Position numbers and translations under genes: made by a program. From Aquihabitans sp. (GTDB lineage Bacteria > Actinomycetota > Acidimicrobiia > Acidimicrobiales > Iamiaceae), in NCBI GenBank assembly GCA_025353965.1, contig JANXNS010000132.1:1-45592 (forward strand): a stretch of 45,592 nucleotides of DNA, written 5' to 3'. Under the pieces are notes generated by a model. It worked only from the letters and a program-made list of their open reading frames with translations. It made no database searches and was not told where the DNA came from. This document shows, piece after piece, positions 25,734 to 34,354 of this stretch; positions within the stretch are counted from its first letter, which is position 1; each line of letters starts with the position of its first letter.

Positions 25734-26834
25734 ATGCATGCCGAGCGACTGAACCGGGTCCGTGCCGCCATGGGCGAGCAGGGCATCGACGTCCTGCTGC
25801 TGTCGGTTGGCCCCGATCTCCCGTGGCTCATTGGGTACGAGGCCATGCCGTTGGAACGGCTCACCATGTTGGTCGTACCCCGTGAGGGTGAGGCAACGTT
25901 GGTCATACCCCGACTGGAAGCGCCGCGCGTTGTTGATCGTCCCGGCGTCTTTGCGCTCCGGCCGTTCGAAGAAACAACCGATCCAATTCGGCTGGTGGCG
26001 GAACTGGCCGGGGCCGCGGCCACCGTAGGTATCGGCGATCGTACCTGGGCCCGATTCGTGGTGGATCTTCAGGGGCAGATGACCGCCAGTTCTTGGCAGA
26101 AGGCCAGCGTGGTGACCGGCCCGCTTCGGGCGGTCAAGGACGGCGCCGAGGTTTTCGCCTTGCGGCGAGCGGCGACGGCAGCGGACCGCGTTGCGGCGCA
26201 ACTTCAGGGCGGCCAGATCCCTCTGGTAGGCCGGACCGAGGCGGAGGTGTCGGCCGACATCGGCCGTCGCCTCGTCGATGAAGGTCACCAGCGGGTGAAC
26301 TTTGCCATTGTGGCGAGTGGCCCCAACGCGGCCAGCCCCCATCACGATGCCGACGACCGAGTCATTCGTGCTGGCGAGGTAGTGCTGTGCGACTTCGGCG
26401 GCACCATGGTCGCTGATGGTGGGGCCGGCTACTGCTCAGACATCACCCGGTGCGTGTCGATCGGGGAGCCCCCAGCCGAGGTGGCGGAGGCCTACGCCGT
26501 GCTCCACGAGGCCCAGCAGGCGGCGGTGGCGGCGGCAACGGTAGGGACCTCCTGCGAAGCGGTCGACGCCGCGGCTCGGCACATCATCGAGGCCGCTGGC
26601 TATGGTGATCGTTTCTTTCACCGGACCGGTCATGGCATTGGGGTGGAGGAGCACGAGGACCCCTACGTAGTGGCGGGCAACACCACCGCCCTGCTGCCCG
26701 GACACGCGTTTTCGATCGAGCCCGGGATCTACACCGCGGGGTCCTGGGGCATGCGTCTCGAAGACATTGTTGTGGCCACCGCCAGCGGCCCCGATGCGCT
26801 GAACCAGGCCGATCACTCGCTCGTAGTGATTTAG
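25734..26834 (+). CDS. Xaa-Pro aminopeptidase family (M24) peptidase
   Basis: A 366-residue pita-bread-fold metallopeptidase with N-terminal creatinase-like domain (residues 1-125) and catalytic domain. All five metal ligands are visible: Asp in CDFGG, Asp in CSDITR, His in RTGHGIGVEEHE, Glu in SIEPGIY and Glu in RLEDIVV. It should release N-terminal residues preceding proline from peptides. ATG 25734 is chosen as the start of homology. Its TAG stop overlaps the TAA stop of the convergent sugar transferase by four bases. Confidence 0.9.
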   Translation: MHAERLNRVRAAMGEQGIDVLLLSVGPDLPWLIGYEAMPLERLTMLVVPREGEATLVIPRLEAPRVVDRPGVFALRPFEETTDPIRLVAELAGAAATVGIGDRTWARFVVDLQGQMTASSWQKASVVTGPLRAVKDGAEVFALRRAATAADRVAAQLQGGQIPLVGRTEAEVSADIGRRLVDEGHQRVNFAIVASGPNAASPHHDADDRVIRAGEVVLCDFGGTMVADGGAGYCSDITRCVSIGEPPAEVAEAYAVLHEAQQAAVAAATVGTSCEAVDAAARHIIEAAGYGDRFFHRTGHGIGVEEHEDPYVVAGNTTALLPGHAFSIEPGIYTAGSWGMRLEDIVVATASGPDALNQADHSLVVI

Positions 26835-28405
26835 CGGGCGCCCTTGTGTAGCAGGACCACCGGGATGGTCTTGGCCAAGATGGCGAGATCGGTGGCAATG
26901 GACCAGTTGTCCACGTAATAGAGGTCCAGTCGGGTGTAATCCTCGAAGCTGGTATCGCTTCTGCCGCTCACCTGCCACATACCGGTGATGCCGGGCTTGA
27001 CTCGCAACCGTTGGGCCAAGAGCGCGTCCCATTCCTCGGTCTCGTGAGGCAGGGCGGGACGCGGTCCGACGAGGCTCATATCCCCACGGAGCACGTTCCA
27101 GAGTTGGGGGAGTTCATCGACCGAGGCCTTGCGGAGAAACCGCCCAGCGCGAGTGATCCGGGGATCGTCGGCCATTTTGAACAGCGGGCCGTCGGCTTCG
27201 TTTTCCGTGAGTAGCGCCGCGAGCTGGTCCTCCGCGTTGATCACCATGGTGCGGAACTTGAAGACGGAGAACGGCTCGGAGTCCTGGCCGACTCGGGTCT
27301 GGCTGAAAAGCACCGGCCCGCGGGTATCGGCCTTGATAGCGATTGCGGCCACGACGGCCAGCGGCGCGGTGAGGATGAGACCAAGGCTCGCTCCGACGAT
27401 ATCGAAGGTTCGTTTGGCGACGGCCCGCCATCCGCTGCGGGTGATGGGCTCGACGTAGACCACCGGGAATCGGCCCAGCGGACGGACCGTGAGCCGTTGG
27501 GACGAGATGTCGCGGAGCGTGGACGACAACTCAACGTGGATGCCCTGATCGAGCAAATCTCGGGCCAGCCGGTTGGTGACGGCGCTCTCTACCGCGCTGG
27601 AGGCCACGATCACGCTGGCATTGGGGTACTCCCGCAGGACTCCCCCGATGTCTCCCACGCCGCCCAGCAACGGCACGCCCGGAACGGGGTCCCGCGCGGG
27701 GGCGTTGTCGTCCACAAAGCCAATGACCTTGTAGCCCAGCCAGGGTTCGGCCTGGAGCATGGCGGCAATATCGCGGCCCTCGGGGTTGGCCCCGGCGATG
27801 ATCACATAGCGGACCATTTTCCCGCCTGAACGCAGTCTCAAGAACACGTGGCGGGCCACCTCGCGCTCGGTGGTCACGATGATGACGGAGGTGGCCGCAA
27901 GGATGAGGAGCGAGGAGCGGCGGAGCAACACGTTGCCGAGGTTGGCCACCAGCGACACCGCCAGCGTGCCCAGAATCGATGCGTTGACGATGCGGCGGAA
28001 CTCGTCGATCCGGCGGCCAATGAACCGGGTGTTGTAGAGACGTTGGTTGGCGAAGAGCGCGAGCCAGATGGGCAGCGTGGCCACCGTTGCCCACCAAAGC
28101 TGCACCGAGGTCTGTTCGGCACCGGGATCCCACCATTCGAACAGCAGGCTCGACACCAGTGCGATGAGTACGATGGCGGCCGCATCGGCGGTGATCAGAA
28201 GGAGTTTGGGACGCCATGCCGCACGAGGTGAGACCGTGGCAGAGGCCTTGGTACCGACAGGCGCGACAACCGCGGGAATTGATGCTGTCGCGCTCTCGGT
28301 GGTGTTTCCTGCCTTCATCCTCCGCCAAAAGTAGCGGATGACACCCCCTTGGTCACGCGACGTCATGGATTGGTCACCCATTGCGGTCTTATCGGTCGGT
28401 GGCAT
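26831..28405 (-). CDS. Polyprenyl-phosphate sugar-1-phosphate transferase (WbaP/CpsE type)
   Basis: A 524-residue exopolysaccharide-initiating enzyme. After a 65-residue cytoplasmic N-terminus come four hydrophobic segments, a CoA-binding-like domain (VIIAGANPEGRDIAAML), a fifth hydrophobic segment in KRTFDIVGASLGLILTAPLA, and the bacterial sugar transferase domain with VFKFRTM, ASVDELPQLWNVL, GDMSLVGPRPALP and KPGITGMWQVSGRS. It transfers a sugar-1-phosphate, often glucose or galactose, to undecaprenyl or decaprenyl phosphate. ATG 28405 is the longest start; ATG 28381 and 28366 are alternatives, none with a good ribosome site. It is divergent from the DUF4012 gene with only 35 bp between. 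Confidence 0.9.
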   Translation of the reverse strand: MPPTDKTAMGDQSMTSRDQGGVIRYFWRRMKAGNTTESATASIPAVVAPVGTKASATVSPRAAWRPKLLLITADAAAIVLIALVSSLLFEWWDPGAEQTSVQLWWATVATLPIWLALFANQRLYNTRFIGRRIDEFRRIVNASILGTLAVSLVANLGNVLLRRSSLLILAATSVIIVTTEREVARHVFLRLRSGGKMVRYVIIAGANPEGRDIAAMLQAEPWLGYKVIGFVDDNAPARDPVPGVPLLGGVGDIGGVLREYPNASVIVASSAVESAVTNRLARDLLDQGIHVELSSTLRDISSQRLTVRPLGRFPVVYVEPITRSGWRAVAKRTFDIVGASLGLILTAPLAVVAAIAIKADTRGPVLFSQTRVGQDSEPFSVFKFRTMVINAEDQLAALLTENEADGPLFKMADDPRITRAGRFLRKASVDELPQLWNVLRGDMSLVGPRPALPHETEEWDALLAQRLRVKPGITGMWQVSGRSDTSFEDYTRLDLYYVDNWSIATDLAILAKTIPVVLLHKGAR

Positions 28406-28440
28406 GACCGCGAGCCAGGCCCGGCCTACGCTCGCTGGCC

Positions 28441-30180
28441 ATGGCTCGCAGACCCCGTCGACGCAAGATCCTCGCGTTCACGGGAGCGATGCTCGTCGTG
28501 TGGCTCGTGACTACGGCCTGGATGCTTCTGGACGCCAAGTCGTCCCTCGATCGTGGCCGGATCGGCCTGGCCGGCGTGCGGAACGGGGCTACGCCCGCCT
28601 CGCTCCTCGATCTCAAAACTGGCACCAGCCTGGACGCGGCGGCCCAAGATTTTGCCCACGCCCGGTCCCGCATGCGGAGCCCGGTGCTGACCCCACTGCG
28701 GGTCCTGCCCGTGATCGGCCGCCACGTCCGCGCCGGTGATCGGGTGGTCTCGACTTCTCTGGCCGCAACGGCCCTTGCCGCCAGCGCAGTCAGTGATCTC
28801 CAGGATCTCAGTGAGCGTGACCTCGGTGCCGGGCCGGAACGCCTCAAGGTCCTTGCTGACCTCACCACGGTCATCGAGCGCACCCGGGTGGGCCTTGAGC
28901 GCCTTGACCCGGGTTCGCCGGACAATTTGGCCGGTCCGCTCGGCAATGCCGTAGCCGAGCTTGGTATCGAGCGCGATGATGCCGTCACCGGCCTTACCCG
29001 CGCTGCGGGAACCACCAAGGCGCTGGCTGCGGTGCTGGATGGGCCAACGCCTTACCTCCTGATCGGTGCCAACAACGCAGAGATGCGGGCGGGCAGCGGC
29101 ATGTTTCTCTCGGCCGCCACGCTGGGTCTGAACCATGGTCGTCTTGATCTTGGGGATGTTCGCCCGACGGAAACGCTGGTGCTGCCAGCGGGTTCGGTCC
29201 CCGTTGCTGGGGACCTGGCGGCCAACTGGCCCTGGCTCGATCCCGGCCGAGACCTGCGCACTATGGCCCTCACCGCTGATTTCCCCCAGAGTGCGGCCTT
29301 GGCGGTCAAGAACTGGGCGGAGGTGCCCGGTGGCGCCAAGGTCGGCGGGGTAATCGTCGTGGACGTCGACGCTCTCCGCAGCCTGTTGCGAGTGGTGGGC
29401 CCGGTGGACGTCCAAGGTATTCGTTACAGCGCTAACACGGTCCGCGATGAGTTGTTGCGTCAGCAATATCGACGTTTCGGCGCGGCGGAGGGGGACCGGG
29501 ACCTGCGGCGCGATCAGCTTGGCGACGTAGCCAAGGTGGTGTTCGATCGGTTGGAAGCTGGGGATTGGAAGCTGGCTGACCTGTCGTCTGCCCTACTGGA
29601 TTCCGTGCAGCGCCGAAACCTGCTCGTCTGGTCGGCCGACCCGGCAGTGGAGAAGGCCTGGGCCACGACGGGCGCCGATGGCCACCTCCGGCCGGGTTCG
29701 TTGTCGGTGGCATTGCTCAATCGCGGTGCCGAGAAGCTGGACTCCTACATCGACACCGCAGCCACCGTTACGTCCAAGCGCAATGCCGCCGGACGGGTCG
29801 TGATGACCTTGGCCTACCGGATCAGCAACAAGGCGCCAGCCTCTGGCCCCCGCTACCTGATTGGGCCCAACATTGCGGGCATGGAGGCCGGTGAGCACCG
29901 GGGCATTGCGTTGGTGAACCTGCCGGCCGGGACCGACGGGATCAAGTTCTCGGGGGCAACCCAAACACTTGTGGGCGCGGATGGGCCTACGGTGGTGGTG
30001 GCCGGACACCTGGACCTGAAGCGTGGTCAGGCCATCACGGTGCGGGTCACCGCCACCCTGCCCGCGGGTGTCGACGCTGTCACCTTGGAGCCGTCGGCCA
30101 GAATTACCCGCACGTTGTGGACCGTCAATGGCACGACCTACGGGATTGACCGGCGGCGCACGGTGAGCCTGCGCGAGTAA
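28441..30180 (+). CDS. DUF4012-family secreted/membrane protein
   Basis: A 579-residue protein with a basic N-terminus (RRPRRRK), one transmembrane segment (about residues 10-30) and a large extracytoplasmic domain. The core LLIGANNAEMRAGSGMFLSA, then GGVIVVDVDALRSLL and GPVDV are hallmarks of DUF4012, a family found beside exopolysaccharide genes in actinobacteria and other Gram-positives. Its fold is reminiscent of LytR-CpsA-Psr type proteins in part, but its biochemical role is unknown. It is divergent from the WbaP-type transferase, consistent with a role in the export or attachment of the same glycan. Confidence 0.82.
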   Translation: MARRPRRRKILAFTGAMLVVWLVTTAWMLLDAKSSLDRGRIGLAGVRNGATPASLLDLKTGTSLDAAAQDFAHARSRMRSPVLTPLRVLPVIGRHVRAGDRVVSTSLAATALAASAVSDLQDLSERDLGAGPERLKVLADLTTVIERTRVGLERLDPGSPDNLAGPLGNAVAELGIERDDAVTGLTRAAGTTKALAAVLDGPTPYLLIGANNAEMRAGSGMFLSAATLGLNHGRLDLGDVRPTETLVLPAGSVPVAGDLAANWPWLDPGRDLRTMALTADFPQSAALAVKNWAEVPGGAKVGGVIVVDVDALRSLLRVVGPVDVQGIRYSANTVRDELLRQQYRRFGAAEGDRDLRRDQLGDVAKVVFDRLEAGDWKLADLSSALLDSVQRRNLLVWSADPAVEKAWATTGADGHLRPGSLSVALLNRGAEKLDSYIDTAATVTSKRNAAGRVVMTLAYRISNKAPASGPRYLIGPNIAGMEAGEHRGIALVNLPAGTDGIKFSGATQTLVGADGPTVVVAGHLDLKRGQAITVRVTATLPAGVDAVTLEPSARITRTLWTVNGTTYGIDRRRTVSLRE

Positions 30181-30197
30181 GCATCAGCGCTCCTGGG

Positions 30198-30226
30198 GTG
30201 ACCGTGCGTATCGGTCTGGGTAAAAT
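30198..30226 (+). promoter_or_regulatory. Candidate promoter for the LAxTG protein gene
   Basis: GTGACC (30198-30203), 17 bases, then TAAAAT (30221-30226), followed by GGAGAG (30233-30238) as a ribosome site for ATG 30247. A second pair, TTGACG at 30241 and TAGAGT at 30264, would give a leaderless message from ATG 30277. Confidence 0.4.
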
Positions 30227-30246
30227 AATCACGGAGAGTGTTGACG

Positions 30247-30570
30247 ATGATGGCGCGGACGCGTAGAGTGACGATCATGTCGTTGCGCCGCACTCTCCAA
30301 TTCGCTCTGGCCCTTGCTGTTGCCTCGGTTGCCTTGGCTTTCGGCAGTACCGCGGGGGCAACCGGAAACCCGGACTACACGGCCCCGCCACCAACGACCG
30401 TGGTCACCAACTCGGTGCCCGTGACGGTTCGCCAGGCCCACAAAACCCCGGTGTCCCGCCAGCGGCTTGCCATCACCGGTTCAGACATGAGCCAGCTCGT
30501 CCTCATGGGCGGCGTCCTCGTCGCCGGTGGCGCCGGAACCCTGGTGCTGCGCCGCCGTTCTGCCGCCTGA
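30247..30570 (+). CDS. Small LAxTG-anchored surface protein
   Basis: A 107-residue protein with a cell-wall-sorting layout: a signal peptide (RRTLQFALALAVASVALAFG), a short Pro/Thr/Val-rich mature part of about 45 residues, the sorting motif LAITG, a hydrophobic helix (LVLMGGVLVAGGAGTLVL) and the basic tail RRRSAA. LAxTG is the motif of class E sortases in high-GC actinobacteria, which join proteins to peptidoglycan. No sortase gene is in the window. ATG 30247 fits a ribosome site; ATG 30277 gives a more usual signal-peptide length and could be used by a leaderless transcript. Only 7 bp separate it from the convergent glycosyltransferase. Confidence 0.7.
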   Translation: MMARTRRVTIMSLRRTLQFALALAVASVALAFGSTAGATGNPDYTAPPPTTVVTNSVPVTVRQAHKTPVSRQRLAITGSDMSQLVLMGGVLVAGGAGTLVLRRRSAA

Positions 30571-30577
30571 AGCAGCG

Positions 30578-31102
30578 TTAGCGGTGGCGCTGGGCCAGTA
30601 GGGGGTCCACCACGGCTCGAAATGCCGTGATGGTCGCCTCGAGGACACCGCCGTGAGGCGGAATCCGAAGCGCCTGCGGGTCAGCCATGGCCCGGTCCAG
30701 CAGCTCGGTGAGTTCCGATGCGGAGGCAACCAGCCAGACCAGTTCACGCTGGGCCATCCATCTCGTAAAGGCCACCTGGTGATCGTCGACATGTTCACCG
30801 AGGCTGCCCTGGCGAGGGACGACAATCGGGCGGTGGCCCACTGATCGGGCATCCATGATGCCGCCGGGCCCACCCTGGGCCACCACGGCATCGGCGCGGG
30901 CCATGGCGGCCACCAGGTCGTCGTAGCCGATCATTTCCACCGATTGCACATGAATCGGAACCGCGGATTCGCCCCGCTGGACGAGTACCTGTACGTCCGG
31001 GTGGTGGGCGGCCCACGCGTCGACCCAGCCGATGAGCCGGTCGAACGGGTGGTGATCGGTACCGACCGTGACGACCACCCGGTAGGGCGCCTGGTCGGTC
31101 AC
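30578..31102 (-). CDS. Glycosyltransferase subunit, Alg13/PssE-like
   Basis: A 174-residue protein equivalent to the C-terminal half of GT28-type glycosyltransferases. VVVTVGTDHHPFDRLIGWVD is the N-terminal signature, and VAQGGPGGIMDAR the nucleotide-sugar-binding loop, followed by PRQGSLGEHVDDHQ. In PssE/Alg13 systems this subunit binds the UDP-sugar and works only in complex with the membrane-bound PssD/Alg14 partner. GTG 31102 overlaps the partner's stop codon as GTGA, so equal synthesis is likely. The long in-frame upstream extension reads through the partner gene in another frame and is a shadow. Confidence 0.82.
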   Translation of the reverse strand: MTDQAPYRVVVTVGTDHHPFDRLIGWVDAWAAHHPDVQVLVQRGESAVPIHVQSVEMIGYDDLVAAMARADAVVAQGGPGGIMDARSVGHRPIVVPRQGSLGEHVDDHQVAFTRWMAQRELVWLVASASELTELLDRAMADPQALRIPPHGGVLEATITAFRAVVDPLLAQRHR

Positions 31103-31581
31103 AGGAGCGGCCCAATCACGATGGAGCCCCGATAGAGCGCCTGCTGCTCTGGCCACTGGACGCAGAACCGGCTGGTGAACGGGCGGCAGAGGCGGCCGGT
31201 AAGGGTCGGCGAGTCCACCCGGTCGAACACCTCGACATAGACGGTGGGGATTCTCAGCAACCACGCAATGACAAAGAACGGCACGGCCACCCCGGCTCCG
31301 GTGGAGATCACCAAGTCGGGGCGAAGGCGGCGGGTCTCGCGGACGGCCAGGACGAGATTGCGGAGGAGGTTGCCGATGTTGCGGGTGGTGGGGTGATGGG
31401 CCCAGATGACAGTTTCTTGGGCTAGGAGCGACCGGGCATCGGGCTTGTCGAACGTGACCCAGGTGCGATCGTGTTCTTGCCACCACGGGCCGAGCCCGAT
31501 CAGCTGGGCCAAGTGTCCACCGGCGGAACCGACCAACAGCAGTTGGGCCCGGGGGGTGGTGGGTCTGGCGGAGCTACTCAC
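31099..31581 (-). CDS. Glycosyltransferase subunit, Alg14/PssD-like
   Basis: A 160-residue protein matching PssD/Alg14: LLLVGSAGGHLAQLIGLGPW at the N-terminus, then TTRNIGNLLRNLVLA, the LRPDLVISTGAGVAVPFF block, a hydrophobic segment likely to sit in the membrane, and VYVEVFDRVDSPTLTGR. It anchors and activates the PssE-like subunit encoded downstream to form one bipartite transferase acting on a lipid-linked glycan. GTG 31581 is chosen because homology starts soon after; the frame is open to 31722 with an ATG at 31617 as alternative. It is divergent from the membrane protein gene at 31649. Confidence 0.82.
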   Translation of the reverse strand: MSSSARPTTPRAQLLLVGSAGGHLAQLIGLGPWWQEHDRTWVTFDKPDARSLLAQETVIWAHHPTTRNIGNLLRNLVLAVRETRRLRPDLVISTGAGVAVPFFVIAWLLRIPTVYVEVFDRVDSPTLTGRLCRPFTSRFCVQWPEQQALYRGSIVIGPLL

Positions 31582-31648
31582 CGGCCCAACCTTACTGCCA
31601 GCCCCGGAGTGGCCCATTGGGTCGTTCGGTCCGTACCCTCGGCTCTGC

Positions 31649-32500
31649 ATGATCCGCCTAGACGCCGCTTCCTTCTTGCTCCAGTGGGCAGTGGGTGGGC
31701 TCTTCTTCATCTGGGTCACCACCCGGCGCCGTGAGGTGGGCTTGGGCTACGGCTGGCTCATGCGGGTGATCTTTGGGCTGTTTGCCATGGCATCGATTTT
31801 CGTCGGCCAGGCCATTGGGCCAGTGCCGGCGCGCGACGCAGCGGCCGCTGGTGTGGTGGTGGCCACGGGAGTGGCGTTGGCGGTGTCCATTCGCCGGAAG
31901 GATGCGGGCGTATCCGGCCAACGCGAACAGGTGGAACGCCGGTCCGCTCGGGTAGCAGCCATGACCGGGATCGATCGTGAGGCGCAGCAGTTCGACAAGA
32001 CGGCGGCGGAGTTCCCGCCGATGCTGGACCTTGTCGCCCCAGCCATTGGCCTGGTGGGTTTGGTTGCGGCTGGAATCGACGCTGGCTCGCCCGTGTGGCT
32101 TTCGGTCCTTCGCCTCGTGGTGGGCGCGGCGTTTCTTGGTGCGGTGACCGACGCCATGCTGCTGGGCCACTGGTATTTGGTTCAGCCGGGCCTGGCCCGG
32201 GGTCCGCTCCTAGATCTGGTGCGGTGGACGGGCTGGCTATGGCCCTTCGAGACGGCCGTCATGCTCATCCCCGTTGGGATGGTCTCGGTGCTCAACGGCA
32301 CGATCGACGACAGCTACGGCGGGATCCTGGGCTGGATGTGGGTGACCTGTGCGATCACCACCATTGGTCTGGTGGTGGTGACCAGGGCCGCGCTTCGGGA
32401 GCGTCAATACTCTGCCGTGATGGCGGCTACCGGCCTGCTCTACCTGGCGATCCTCACTGCGTTCGGCATGGATCTGGTGGCCCGGGCGGTTCTGGCCTAG
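31649..32500 (+). CDS. Eight-TM hypothetical membrane protein
   Basis: A 283-residue protein of unknown function. Eight hydrophobic segments can be counted, with a charged cytoplasmic loop of about 45 residues between the third and fourth (many Arg/Glu, around residues 85-130). A conserved-looking LGHWYLVQPGL follows the fifth segment, and WPFETAVMLIPVGM the sixth. I recognise the LGHWYLVQPGL block from other actinobacterial hypotheticals but know no function. ATG 31649 precedes a natural membrane-protein N-terminus; the upstream frame overlaps the divergent glycosyltransferase gene. Ku follows 33 bp downstream. Confidence 0.7.
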   Translation: MIRLDAASFLLQWAVGGLFFIWVTTRRREVGLGYGWLMRVIFGLFAMASIFVGQAIGPVPARDAAAAGVVVATGVALAVSIRRKDAGVSGQREQVERRSARVAAMTGIDREAQQFDKTAAEFPPMLDLVAPAIGLVGLVAAGIDAGSPVWLSVLRLVVGAAFLGAVTDAMLLGHWYLVQPGLARGPLLDLVRWTGWLWPFETAVMLIPVGMVSVLNGTIDDSYGGILGWMWVTCAITTIGLVVVTRAALRERQYSAVMAATGLLYLAILTAFGMDLVARAVLA

Positions 32501-32533
32501 GCAAGCTTCGGCCTTCGGCGCGAGGATGGGGAG

Positions 32534-33352
32534 ATGGCCCGAGCGATGTGGAATGGTGCGATCAGTTTTGGGCTGGTGAGTATCCCCGTGAAGCTCTACA
32601 GCGCAACGGAGCGCCAGACCGTGCGCTTCAACCAGATCGACACCCGATCGGGCAGTCGGGTTCGCCAAAAGCGGGTCTCCGATGCCGACGGTACCGACGT
32701 GCCGGCGGAGGCGATTGCCAAGGGGTACGAGTTGGCGTCGGGTTCCTTCGTCGTCGTTTCCGACGACGAGCTGGCAGGCCTGGACCCGGCTGCCAGCCGC
32801 ACAATCGACCTCATTGAGTTTGTCGACCAGGCCTCGATCGACCCGATCTTCTATGACAGCGCGTATTACTTGGCGCCGGACAAGGCCACGCTCAAGCCGT
32901 ATGTGCTCCTGCTCCGGGCCATGACCGAGAGCGACAAGGTGGGCATTGCCCGGGTGGTCATGCGGGGCAAGGAATACCTTTGCGCCATTCGCCCTCAGGG
33001 CGAGAAGCTTCTGTTGTCGACCATGCTCTACGCCGACGAGATCCGTGACGCGTCCGAGATTGCTGAGCTGGACGCGGTGGCCGGTATCGAGCTCACCGAG
33101 AAAGAACTGGCCATGGCTAACCAACTCATTGCCAGCCTGGACGGCACGTTCGATGCCAGCGAATTCCACGACACCCATCGCGAAAAGGTGCTCGACCTGA
33201 TCGAGCGTAAGGCGGCGGGGGATGAGGCCATACGCCCGGCGGTGGCCGCAGCCCAGGAGGACACGGTCATCGATCTCATGGCGGCGCTCGAGGCCAGCGT
33301 GGCCGAGGCAAAGAAGACCCGGAAGCGCCATCCGACCCGTCGGACGGCCTGA
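32534..33352 (+). CDS. ku: Ku DNA end-binding protein
   Basis: A 272-residue bacterial Ku homodimer subunit. It starts with MWNGAISFGLVSIPVKLYSA, the invariant Ku N-terminus, and has DPIFYDSAYYLAPD and RGKEYLCAIRP in the ring-forming beta-barrel. The basic C-terminal tail (KKTRKRHPTRRTA) fits the flexible DNA-binding extension seen in actinobacterial Ku. Ku threads onto broken DNA ends and recruits LigD during non-homologous end joining. ATG 32534. The LigD polymerase-domain gene follows after 29 bp, so the two are likely one operon. Confidence 0.95.
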   Translation: MARAMWNGAISFGLVSIPVKLYSATERQTVRFNQIDTRSGSRVRQKRVSDADGTDVPAEAIAKGYELASGSFVVVSDDELAGLDPAASRTIDLIEFVDQASIDPIFYDSAYYLAPDKATLKPYVLLLRAMTESDKVGIARVVMRGKEYLCAIRPQGEKLLLSTMLYADEIRDASEIAELDAVAGIELTEKELAMANQLIASLDGTFDASEFHDTHREKVLDLIERKAAGDEAIRPAVAAAQEDTVIDLMAALEASVAEAKKTRKRHPTRRTA

Positions 33353-33381
33353 CGGCACGGCGCCCGGGTAGAACGGGCATT

Positions 33382-34287
33382 GTGGCCGGCGAGCGGGTGG
33401 AGACGTTGGTGGGGGGGCGCGCTCTCTCGCTGTCGAACCTGGCCAAGGTGCTCTATCCCGAGGCGGGATTCACCAAGGCTGAGGTCATTGAGTACTACGT
33501 GCGGATTGCACCGGTACTGCTTGCGCACCTGGGCGACCGGGGCATCACCATGCGCCGGTTCCCGAACGGCGTGGCGGCCAGCTCGTTCTTCGAGAAGCGC
33601 TGCCCGAGCCACCGGCCGGAATGGGTGCAGACCGCCGATGGCCCCGGGGATCGGGGTGGCTCCATTGGTTACTGCCGCCTCACCGAGGTGGCGGCGCTGG
33701 CCTGGGCCGCGAACCTGGCCGCAATCGAGCTACACGCACCTATGGCCCGGGTGGGCGACATGGAGACGCCGACCATGGTGGTGTTCGACCTCGACCCAGG
33801 CCCCGGCACGGCGATGACCGAATGCGCTGAGGTCGGGCTCTGGATCCGTGACGTGCTGGCGGGTGTCGACCTTGTGGCCTACCCCAAAACCTCAGGATCC
33901 AAAGGCCTCCAGATCTACGTTCCACTCAACTCACCGCACAGCCATGACGACGCGTCGTCGTTCGCGCTCGCCGTGGCTCAGGTGCTGGAGCGGGCCCATC
34001 CAAAACTCATCGTCACCAATCAGGCCAAGGCGGCCCGCACGGATCGAGTGCTCATCGACTGGAGTCAGAACAGTCGCCACAAGACCACGATCTGCGCCTA
34101 CTCGCTCCGCGCTCGCCCGCGCCCCACGGTGTCGACGCCGGTGACCTGGGACGAAGTCGCCACCGCAGCCGACGGTCAGTCGCTCTCGTTCGAGGCGCCG
34201 GACGTGTTGGCCCGAGTGGGCGAACTGGGTGACCTGTTCGCCCCGACACGTACCGAAATTCAGCACCTCCCTACCCCTCGGCCTTGA
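33382..34287 (+). CDS. LigD-type polymerase domain protein (end-joining primase-polymerase)
   Basis: A 301-residue stand-alone archaeo-eukaryotic-primase-like polymerase domain, as found in LigD. LSNLAKVLYPEAGFTKAEVIEYY and RRFPNGVAASSFFEKRCP are the N-terminal blocks; VVFDLDPGPG carries the two metal-binding aspartates, and VLIDWSQNS the third. SGSKGLQIYVPL has Gln where the primase-polymerase motif II usually has His. It adds nucleotides, preferentially ribonucleotides, at breaks during end joining. There is no ligase or phosphoesterase domain in this chain or elsewhere in the window, so an ATP ligase must be encoded elsewhere. Start is GTG 33382. Confidence 0.9.
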   Translation: MAGERVETLVGGRALSLSNLAKVLYPEAGFTKAEVIEYYVRIAPVLLAHLGDRGITMRRFPNGVAASSFFEKRCPSHRPEWVQTADGPGDRGGSIGYCRLTEVAALAWAANLAAIELHAPMARVGDMETPTMVVFDLDPGPGTAMTECAEVGLWIRDVLAGVDLVAYPKTSGSKGLQIYVPLNSPHSHDDASSFALAVAQVLERAHPKLIVTNQAKAARTDRVLIDWSQNSRHKTTICAYSLRARPRPTVSTPVTWDEVATAADGQSLSFEAPDVLARVGELGDLFAPTRTEIQHLPTPRP

Positions 34288-34354
34288 ACGCGGGCGTTGT
34301 CCGCCGATTGAACCTCACCGGGCGACGTCGTCAACATGCCCACCGGAGAAGACC

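Noticed and set aside
28406-28440. Shared promoter in the 35-bp gap between the divergent sugar transferase and DUF4012 genes
   Set aside because: The gap is too short for two conventional promoters and contains no clear -10 element; promoters may lie inside the N-terminal coding regions.
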